Source: Muribaculaceae bacterium (lineage in GTDB: Bacteria > Bacteroidota > Bacteroidia > Bacteroidales > Muribaculaceae). Taken from it: DNA of 5,193 nucleotides. The stretch covers positions 1 through 5,193 of the forward strand of contig JAKSMA010000178.1 of NCBI GenBank assembly GCA_024400895.1, given 5' to 3'. Below the pieces are notes generated by a model. That model searched no databases, was not told where the DNA came from, and worked only from the letters and a program-made list of their open reading frames with translations. The translations under genes and the position numbers were made by a program. Below are positions 1 to 5,193 of the stretch, piece by piece; the stretch's first letter is position 1, and every line of letters starts with the position of its first letter.

Positions 1-1776
1 ATTCATCAAAGCAGGGTTGTAGGCAGGGGCATAGTAGTTGGTGTAGTAGTTGCCGTCGACACCCAACTGCACCTTCAGCACTTTAGCCACAGCAAACTTG
101 ATAAACAAATTGCTGTAGATAGAGAATTTTGGCAGTGGAAGCACATCCTCGTTACTGCTGGTTTGATAGGTGAGTTCGTTGTCCCATGTGAGAATGCCGA
201 AGTTAAGGTGCTGCTTTACAGTGGCGCTCAGCACATGCACTGGCGATCCGCATTGCTCAGGAGTACCGTTGTCGCCAAAGAAAAGATAGTTTTTCAGCGT
301 TTCGTAGCCCACATTCACGTTTGTTCCAGAGAATGGGATATTAAGTTCGCCACCCAAGCGGAAGCGAGTTTCTTTCTTGAAATCGTTGCTCCATGCATAG
401 TGGTTGCTGATGAAATGCTTTAGTAGATAAGGCGCTTCAAGATTCTTGAAATATCCGTATCCGCGAATGGTAACCGTGTCGCCAAAAAGATGGATGCGTG
501 TTGCCACGTCACCAGCTACGTCGATATCTCCAGCCACAGGACCGACAACGCCAAATTTTGCAGTGGCATCGTAGGTGAGGATGGAACCGTGCTGTTTGGT
601 CAACTGTCCGCCTATATAGAGCAGATTCTCTGTTTTTCGGCTTTCCACTGTGCAAGGAAGCGGGTCGAGGCCTTCGTGCACAGTTCCTGTTGCTGATATG
701 GAGTCGGCCACTTGTGTGTAGCGTCGGATTTCGTGTTGAGCATAAACTGCAAAACCGAATTTTGCATATTTGTTGAAGCCTTCCAAAAGTGAAATGCCAA
801 GTGTGTTGCGAATGTGCCAATAGCGATTAGATTCATCGGTTTTCCCTAAACCAAGGTAGGTGTTTGGGAAAAAATCCTTGTCTTGTGTGCCAGATTGGTT
901 AAGGAACTTATGAGAACTGATTTTGTAGTCGAAATTCCAAATGAAACTGGTCACGGGAATATAGGTTTTGCCGATGATAGTGTCGGCCACGGAATCGCGT
1001 TGGTATTTGTAATAGCCCACTTTGTAGCGGTGGTTCATCACCAGTTGATGTCCGTCGAGGCCCGATTGTGCTGCAGTGAGGCGAGTGAGAATGTCCTTAG
1101 GGTTCACTTTCGTTTCGCCGCCTTGCACTGCTGCAGGGTCGGTAATGTATCGGTCATCTACGATTCCGCCATTTTCCTTGTTGGTGTGGCTATAATTCAT
1201 AAACACAGCCTGCATTTCATATCGGTCGCCCATGTATGAAGCAAAGCCCTTCCACATGAAGTTTTTCTGCGCCTGATTTTCGTAACTGCCCTTACTGTAG
1301 ATGTAGTCAAGCCAACCGCCCGCCGCGAATCGCTTGTTGGCGTTGCCGCTGAATTCCACAGTGGTGCGGTCTTGGTTGCTGTATTTGTCGCCGCCTGTGG
1401 TGTGCGACAACAGCGTCATCGGAATTCTTGAATTGTAGAATCGATGGTTGGCGATTGAAGGAAGCCAAGTGCTGAGCGCATCTTCGTGGAAGAACGCACT
1501 TGTGGGCTTGCGGTCGAAGAATATTTGGTCTTGTCCTTCGCTACCATAGTTGCCGGTGGTGGCGTATGCTCTGCTTCGGAAAGAAGGTATGGCATTGTCG
1601 TGATAGTTTTCGTAGAGCGTGTCGATACCGGCAGGATACTGTAAGCCAAGAGGGTCGCTCATGGTCCAAGCGTATGATGGCCCCACCTTCACTTTTTCCT
1701 TCTTTTTAGCTTGCGCACTGATCACAAAGAGTGCCATCAGCGACAAGACGCAATATTTTGTAAATGAATTGTTCAT
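1..1776 (-). CDS. Putative outer-membrane porin (Porin_10-like family), 3' end outside window
   Basis: The minus-strand frame from the ATG at 1776 is open for 592 codons to base 1 with no stop, so the C-terminus is missing. Residues 1-23 form a signal peptide: short polar start, hydrophobic core VLSLMALFVIS and an AQA cleavage site before KKKEKVKVG. The mature part is rich in aromatic and alternating polar/hydrophobic stretches, as in outer-membrane beta-barrels. Segments I recognise from Bacteroidota 'putative porin' proteins are IPMTLLSHTTGGDKYSNQDR, LDYIYSKGSYENQAQKNF, NKENGGIVDD, YITDPAAVQGG, HRYKVGYYKYQRD, YIPVTSFIWNFDYK and, close to the left edge, VDGNYYTNYYAPAYNPA. The likely role is a passive outer-membrane channel; the substrate is unknown. 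The family assignment is from memory of conserved segments and not from a search. The start is set by the signal peptide and by the promoter element 27 nt upstream. No frameshift is seen in the visible part. The gene lies 67 nt downstream of the DUF2461 gene on the same strand. Confidence 0.88.
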   Translation of the reverse strand, partial: MNNSFTKYCVLSLMALFVISAQAKKKEKVKVGPSYAWTMSDPLGLQYPAGIDTLYENYHDNAIPSFRSRAYATTGNYGSEGQDQIFFDRKPTSAFFHEDALSTWLPSIANHRFYNSRIPMTLLSHTTGGDKYSNQDRTTVEFSGNANKRFAAGGWLDYIYSKGSYENQAQKNFMWKGFASYMGDRYEMQAVFMNYSHTNKENGGIVDDRYITDPAAVQGGETKVNPKDILTRLTAAQSGLDGHQLVMNHRYKVGYYKYQRDSVADTIIGKTYIPVTSFIWNFDYKISSHKFLNQSGTQDKDFFPNTYLGLGKTDESNRYWHIRNTLGISLLEGFNKYAKFGFAVYAQHEIRRYTQVADSISATGTVHEGLDPLPCTVESRKTENLLYIGGQLTKQHGSILTYDATAKFGVVGPVAGDIDVAGDVATRIHLFGDTVTIRGYGYFKNLEAPYLLKHFISNHYAWSNDFKKETRFRLGGELNIPFSGTNVNVGYETLKNYLFFGDNGTPEQCGSPVHVLSATVKQHLNFGILTWDNELTYQTSSNEDVLPLPKFSIYSNLFIKFAVAKVLKVQLGVDGNYYTNYYAPAYNPALMN

Positions 1777-1803
1777 TGAATATATACTTCAGTCTTTAGC
1801 CTA

Positions 1804-1811
1804 CAAAGTTA
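1804..1811 (-). promoter_or_regulatory. Bacteroidota-type -7 promoter element for the porin gene
   Basis: On the minus strand the sequence reads TAACTTTG, an exact match to the TAnnTTTG -7 consensus of the Bacteroidota primary sigma factor. It lies 27 nt before the porin ATG, which would leave a leader of roughly 20 nt. No convincing TTTG/TTG -33 box is present at the expected spacing. The leader before the ATG (ending TATATTCA) is A/T-rich with no Shine-Dalgarno sequence, which is normal for this phylum. Confidence 0.6.
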
Positions 1812-1843
1812 CGCAAAATTTTCAATATACTTGCGAAGTGGCT

Positions 1844-2515
1844 TTAATCCATGTCGAAAACATAGTTGAGGAAGTCGTGCAAAGGTTGCAGGCGGCGGAG
1901 GTCGTCAGCCACCTTTGCCACCCAATCGTCGCAGTCGAAATATTGCTCATCGAGGTCAGCAATCATGATGTATTCCTTCATCTTCAGGTATTCCGCCATC
2001 GGATTGCTGGCATCGTATTCCTTCGGCATTTTCTTCAGTGTTTCGCAATCCCAGTGATAAAATTCGCTGATTGATGGATTGTTCACAATCTTGAGAAATT
2101 CTTCGCCTTCTGCATCAATGAGGCTACGCAATTCATTGAGCACTGGTTTCTCGGGCCACCAAATGCCACCTCCAATCATCAGTTTGTCGGGTTGGAAATG
2201 CACATAGTTGCAAGATATTTTGGTGTGGCGTCCGCCTTTGCCAATCACTGCAGAAAAATAGTTTTTATACGGGCTTTTATCTTTGCGGAAGCGAATGTCG
2301 CGATAGATGCGATACACGCTGTTTTTGATATTGAGTCCACGCGACCCTTCGTCATACTCGCTCACGAGCATGATGAGGCGCTCGATATCTGCTTCCCACG
2401 CCTTGCGGAGCACATCGTATTCTGCTTTGTTCTCCTTAAACCAGACGCGGTCGTTGTTCATTTCCAGACGGCGAAGAAATGCCGTCACATCGCTAATCTT
2501 GCAATTCGTTTTCAT
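1844..2515 (-). CDS. DUF2461 family protein (TIGR02453-like)
   Basis: This is a 223-aa protein of about the usual length for the DUF2461 family, whose biochemical function is not established. Three conserved blocks are visible: FLRRLEMNNDRVWFKENK at residues 13-30, YRIYRDIRFRKDKSPYKNYF at 68-87, and HFQPDKLMIGGGIWWPE at 106-122. The R/D/K-rich central block with SPYK and the aromatic WWP segment are hallmarks of the family. There is no signal peptide or membrane segment, so a cytoplasmic location is inferred. The ATG at 2515 is preferred; a TTG one codon upstream (2518) is possible but would add only one residue. The gene begins 6 nt after the stop of the M6 metalloprotease gene, so the two probably share a transcript. 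The stop is TAA at 1844-1846. The family call is confident; a role linked to the protease cannot be read from the sequence. Confidence 0.9.
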   Translation of the reverse strand: MKTNCKISDVTAFLRRLEMNNDRVWFKENKAEYDVLRKAWEADIERLIMLVSEYDEGSRGLNIKNSVYRIYRDIRFRKDKSPYKNYFSAVIGKGGRHTKISCNYVHFQPDKLMIGGGIWWPEKPVLNELRSLIDAEGEEFLKIVNNPSISEFYHWDCETLKKMPKEYDASNPMAEYLKMKEYIMIADLDEQYFDCDDWVAKVADDLRRLQPLHDFLNYVFDMD

Positions 2516-2521
2516 CAAATG

Positions 2522-4993
2522 TTATTCGAGAATGATATTAATAAGTGCCGTGGCATCGCTCACATTCACCATGCCATCGCCATTGATGTCGCACACGCTG
2601 TCGGGGTAGTCGGCTTCGCCAAGAATTCTGTTGACGAGGGCTGTTACATCGCTCACGTCAACCTTGCCGTCGCCATTCACATCGCCGAGAAGACCACCAT
2701 CTTGGAGTTTCACTGTTTTTGCCTCGCTCCAAGCACATTCAGTGTCGTCGAGGTAAAGTGCTTTCACTTTAAAGGTATAGTTAGTTCCAGGGGTAAGACC
2801 TGTCACGGTGTAGAGCGTGTCGGTGATGCCAGTGATAGTGCGAGTATCGGCATCGCCTGTCTCAGATGCTTTAAGAGGGGCTTCTGCCAATTCCGAAGCA
2901 TCACCCGAGTAGATTTTCACTGTCTTGAGTAGTACGCGCTTTCCTGTTACAGTGTTTTGGATTTTGATTTTAGTGTCGTTTCCACCGCCGGTGAGAACAA
3001 TAGTGTATTCTTTTTCATCGGCATCAAGTACCACATCTTTCTGGCTCTGTGACATGCCTTCACTGTTGAGAAGGTGCACACGCATAGTTACTTTGCTGTC
3101 GGAACCATAAGGCTTAGCTGTGACTTTAATGGTGGTTGTGCCATTTTTATCGCTAATTTTCACCTTCGGACTTGTGACGTCGCCGTTAGCCTTGTTGGTG
3201 CCAAGGCGGAAATAACCAGCATCTTGGTAAGTGCCAGAACTGCTTTTTGTCCATCCAGTAGGGAGCCCTGCAGAAAAATCACTCTCGTTAACTAATTCAA
3301 CAGGTTGCTTTTTGTCGGCGTTGTTGACATAAAGCGTATAACTTTTTGCATTTTCGGCTGCAGTCCAATGGGCAGTGAAGGAGTTGCTGGTGACATCTGT
3401 AGGCTCTGTGAGCACAGGGCTTGTTTTTGGCATAGCCTCTTTCATGAACCAGAAGCTAACGATGCCGTTTTGGTTGGTGATGTCGGTGATAGGTTTGCTC
3501 ATCAAACCACCGGTATATACTTTTGCTGCAGGAGTTGATTCGTCGGTAAGTGCATTGTTGCCGTTGTAAGGGTAGAGGTCTCCCTTCATGTCGGCTTCGT
3601 CGGCAGAGGCAGTATATCTGTCCATCTTCAGCTGGTTGTCAGCAGGAATGATGGTCATGCGTTGGAGCGAGTAGTTGTTCACCACATTCTCGTCCCATGC
3701 ACTTTGGTTGAAGGTGACATGGGTCACTTGCAAGCCTTTGCTTGGCAAGTGAGCATCCCAACCTGAGAGTTGACGATTCTCAAGAATGTAGGATTCGTTT
3801 TTGTCTTTATCGTACACCACTGTGTAGGCTGTAGCATCGGGCGTGGTCATTGCTGCGAGCGAGTATTGGTGGTTAGGTTCAGGGGTCGAGAGTTTCATCC
3901 AACCCATGAATTCTTTTTCGTATGCAGTGTAGCCGCAAGGGGTGTCGCCATCGTCGTTGTAGCAACCACCGTCGAGCAAACTCCAGTTGCCCATACCGAA
4001 GTAGTTGCCAGAATATTCTGTGTCGTAGAAGTCGGGAAGACCGAGGCAGTGTGAAAATTCGTGGCAGAATGTGCCGATACCGTCGAGTTGGGTGCTGCTG
4101 TCGTTGTCGCCACGGGTTTCATTGAATACGGCAAACTTGTCGATACCGATGCCGTCGAGTGTGAGTTTGCCTGGGCCGTCGCCATATTGGACTGCATCGC
4201 TCAATTCCCATTGGCAAGGCCAAACAGAGTTGGGCACCACGCCATAGGCTTGTGCTTCGCCCACACCAGCATATACCACTACTACCACATCGCATTGGCC
4301 ATCGCCATCGTTGTCGTAGTCTTTCCAGTTGATACCTTCGTTTTCAGCCAATTGGCCGGCTTCAGCCACCACTTTTGCCACACCTTTGTCATCGCCATAG
4401 CGGTCGTTACCGCCATAGGTGGCACGGGTGCTTGAAAGGGTGTAGATGCCGTATAGGTCGTATTGAGGGGTGAATTTGCCGGCTGATTGGTCGACAAAAT
4501 ATTGCTTTACGCTCTTGTTGCCTTGCTTATAGACGTTTTCAAGTGCGGTCTTGGAGTTAGCCATTTTCTTGTCGGTGTATTGCACGAGCAGAATGGGGAT
4601 TCTTGGACTTCCCGTGCATGGCACTTGAGGCGCTTTTTGCACCATTGCTTTTCTTTTTGCTTTTTGGCGAGCGCTTGCAGAAAGCGAAAGGTTGGTGGCT
4701 TGATTGGCAATCCATGTTGTTTCAGAAGCAGAGCGGTCGGCAACGTTGTGGGCACGCACCTCGGTAATGCCCAGGGCTGTACGGTAGTAGTAGTCGCCGT
4801 CTTCACCGAGGGCCACGGTAATGCCATCGGCTGTGACAAAACTATGGCGGAATTCGTCGCCCACCATTTTCACTTCTATGGTTGAGCCATCACTCTGAGT
4901 GTGTGTGATGGTTCTTCCTGGCTTGGCAGGCACAGCAAACATGCTGCCTACAGCCAATAATGACGCACAAAGTGCTATAAATGATTTTTTCAT
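2522..4993 (-). CDS. Secreted M6-family zinc metalloprotease with split FN3-like region and C-terminal dockerin-like repeats
   Basis: This is an 823-aa exported protease. Residues 1-20 or 1-23 are a signal peptide (MKKSFIALCASLLAVGSMFA, cleavage after A20 or A23). Residues 24 to about 125 are a propeptide-like N-terminal region (THTQSDGSTIEVKMVGDEF). The catalytic region starts near PRIPILLVQYTDKKM (130-144). It holds a Ca-binding-like DYDNDGDGQCD (225-235) followed by VVVVVYAGVGEA, and the zinc motif HEFSHCLGLPD (311-321), an HExxHxxGxxD pattern with H311, E312, H315 and D321. PCGYTAYEKEFMGW (352-365) and ILENRQLSGWDAHLPSKGL (403-421) are typical M6 segments. Further on are FN3-like halves at about 524-565 and 715-763, separated by a beta-rich insert, and then two dockerin-like repeats at 771-791 and 802-822. 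The protein presumably cleaves extracellular or surface proteins; the substrate is unknown. The start at 4993 is fixed by the signal peptide and by a TAnnTTTG promoter 46 nt upstream. The gene probably forms an operon with the DUF2461 gene. The usual Met of the Met-turn appears to be Leu (WSLLDGG, 337-343). Confidence 0.92.
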   Translation of the reverse strand: MKKSFIALCASLLAVGSMFAVPAKPGRTITHTQSDGSTIEVKMVGDEFRHSFVTADGITVALGEDGDYYYRTALGITEVRAHNVADRSASETTWIANQATNLSLSASARQKAKRKAMVQKAPQVPCTGSPRIPILLVQYTDKKMANSKTALENVYKQGNKSVKQYFVDQSAGKFTPQYDLYGIYTLSSTRATYGGNDRYGDDKGVAKVVAEAGQLAENEGINWKDYDNDGDGQCDVVVVVYAGVGEAQAYGVVPNSVWPCQWELSDAVQYGDGPGKLTLDGIGIDKFAVFNETRGDNDSSTQLDGIGTFCHEFSHCLGLPDFYDTEYSGNYFGMGNWSLLDGGCYNDDGDTPCGYTAYEKEFMGWMKLSTPEPNHQYSLAAMTTPDATAYTVVYDKDKNESYILENRQLSGWDAHLPSKGLQVTHVTFNQSAWDENVVNNYSLQRMTIIPADNQLKMDRYTASADEADMKGDLYPYNGNNALTDESTPAAKVYTGGLMSKPITDITNQNGIVSFWFMKEAMPKTSPVLTEPTDVTSNSFTAHWTAAENAKSYTLYVNNADKKQPVELVNESDFSAGLPTGWTKSSSGTYQDAGYFRLGTNKANGDVTSPKVKISDKNGTTTIKVTAKPYGSDSKVTMRVHLLNSEGMSQSQKDVVLDADEKEYTIVLTGGGNDTKIKIQNTVTGKRVLLKTVKIYSGDASELAEAPLKASETGDADTRTITGITDTLYTVTGLTPGTNYTFKVKALYLDDTECAWSEAKTVKLQDGGLLGDVNGDGKVDVSDVTALVNRILGEADYPDSVCDINGDGMVNVSDATALINIILE
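2528..2683 (-). repeat. Dockerin-like tandem repeat pair at the C-terminus of the M6 protease
   Basis: Two 21-residue units occur at residues 771-791 (DVNGDGKVDVSDVTALVNRI plus L) and 802-822 (DINGDGMVNVSDATALINII plus L), with a 10-residue linker. Each carries an EF-hand-like calcium loop (DxNGDGxVxVSD) followed by a short helix, as in type I dockerins. The DNA of the two units is visibly related around 2545-2590 and 2638-2683. In cellulosomal bacteria such modules bind cohesins; in Bacteroidales, where they are common at the ends of secreted proteins, a cohesin partner is generally not known. The protein ends one residue after the second unit. Confidence 0.85.
4031..4063 (-). other. Zinc-binding active-site motif of the M6 protease
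   Basis: These codons encode HEFSHCLGLPD (residues 311-321). H311 and H315 are the expected histidine zinc ligands, E312 the general base, and D321 fits the third ligand of the HExxHxxGxxD pattern known from immune-inhibitor-A type M6 proteases. All key residues are intact, so the enzyme is predicted to be catalytically competent. Confidence 0.85.
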
Positions 4994-5039
4994 TTCAATA
5001 TAGTCGTTTTTTTAGTAGTTGTTATTATTGTTTAAACTA

Positions 5040-5047
5040 CAAAGATA
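5040..5047 (-). promoter_or_regulatory. Bacteroidota-type -7 promoter element for the M6 protease/DUF2461 operon
   Basis: On the minus strand the sequence reads TATCTTTG, an exact TAnnTTTG match, 46 nt before the protease ATG. This predicts an A-rich leader of about 40 nt with no Shine-Dalgarno motif; the bases just before the start are TATATTGAA. A clear -33 TTTG/TTG box at normal spacing is not seen. Its position just downstream of a terminator supports this as the start of a new transcription unit. Confidence 0.6.
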
Positions 5048-5091
5048 ACTGAAATATTTGATTATTGGTTTGAATATCTGCAAAACTATGG

Positions 5092-5130
5092 AAAAAATCC
5101 CCAGCGGCTTGATTTTTTGCCACTGGGGGG
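5092..5130 (-). terminator. Rho-independent terminator of the upstream minus-strand gene
   Basis: On the minus strand CCCCAGTGGC (5128-5119) and GCCGCTGGGG (5108-5099) form a 10-bp stem with one G-U pair around a 10-nt A-rich loop. The stem is followed at once by A and six T (5098-5092). The T-run follows the stem only on the minus strand, which gives the direction: it ends a transcript entering from the right and insulates the M6 protease operon from it. Confidence 0.85.
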
Positions 5131-5155
5131 ATATGTGATGCAATGAATATTGCAA

Positions 5156-5193
5156 TTATTCTGTATCGAGAATCAAGTTGCTGAGCAATGTGG
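5156..5193 (-). CDS. Possible C-terminal tail of an upstream gene (partial)
   Basis: One minus-strand frame from the right edge encodes TLLSNLILDTE and then a TAA at 5156-5158. The stop lies 25 nt before the terminator hairpin, a normal distance for a gene end. Eleven codons are too few to identify a family, and another frame is also open across this short stretch, so the call rests mainly on the nearby terminator. Confidence 0.4.
   Translation of the reverse strand, partial: TLLSNLILDTE

Noticed and set aside
883..1239. Plus-strand open frames of 60-150 codons antisense to the porin (for example 883-1239 and 1619-2074)
   Set aside because: The minus-strand frame here is a continuous 592-codon porin with a signal peptide and family motifs; the plus-strand frames show no domain and no promoter of their own.
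2515..2524. TAACATTTG between the protease stop and the DUF2461 start as a possible internal promoter
   Set aside because: It has three bases instead of two between TA and TTTG, overlaps the protease stop codon, and would leave no leader before the DUF2461 ATG.
2192..2932. A 246-codon plus-strand open frame covering the DUF2461/M6 protease junction
   Set aside because: It lies entirely antisense to two well-supported genes, has no recognisable domain, and its composition (Cys-, His- and Phe-rich) is that of a reverse-strand shadow.
4487..4885. Plus- and minus-strand open frames of 100-132 codons inside the N-terminal half of the M6 protease gene
   Set aside because: They are in other frames of a gene whose translation is fully consistent with the M6 family; no independent evidence supports them.
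5092..5130. The 5099-5128 hairpin as a riboswitch or attenuator of the M6 protease gene
   Set aside because: It lies upstream of the predicted -7 element, so it would not be in the protease transcript; the stem plus T-run is best explained as the terminator of the preceding gene.
1..5193. Search by eye for CRISPR arrays, insertion sequences, tRNA genes, toxin-antitoxin or defence genes
   Set aside because: No direct-repeat arrays, terminal inverted repeats, transposase motifs or tRNA-like folds were seen; nearly all of the window is explained by three large minus-strand genes.

Overview
The window looks like a chromosomal segment from a member of the Bacteroidota, most likely the order Bacteroidales (Prevotella- or Muribaculaceae-like; the genus cannot be fixed from this stretch). 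Four things point there: -7 elements of the Bacteroidota type TAnnTTTG ahead of two genes, A/T-rich leaders without a Shine-Dalgarno sequence, a large outer-membrane 'putative porin' typical of that phylum, and a secreted M6-type metalloprotease ending in a dockerin-like repeat pair, a tail common in gut Bacteroidales.

All supported genes lie on the minus strand, so the transcriptional order runs from high to low coordinates. At the right edge (5156-5193) there are a few codons that may be the tail of an upstream gene, followed by a strong intrinsic terminator (5092-5130). Next come a promoter at about 5040-5047 and the M6-family metalloprotease gene (4993-2522, 823 aa). Only 6 nt after its stop a DUF2461-family gene begins (2515-1844, 223 aa), so the two are almost certainly one transcript. 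A 67-nt gap with its own TAnnTTTG element (1804-1811) leads into a putative porin gene that starts at 1776 and runs open for 592 codons off the left edge. It has no stop in the window, so it is incomplete at its 3' end.

Two of the three main products are envelope or exported proteins: the protease has a signal peptide and extracellular-type domains, and the porin has a signal peptide and a beta-barrel-like sequence. The DUF2461 protein has no signal peptide and is probably cytoplasmic. No common pathway can be read from the sequence. The protease and DUF2461 gene look co-transcribed, and the porin looks separately controlled with possible read-through.

I see no mobile element, CRISPR array, tRNA, rRNA or obvious defence system. 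The region is ordinary housekeeping or envelope content. The most notable feature is the architecture of the protease: a fibronectin-III-like domain apparently split by a nested beta-rich domain, followed by the dockerin-like pair.
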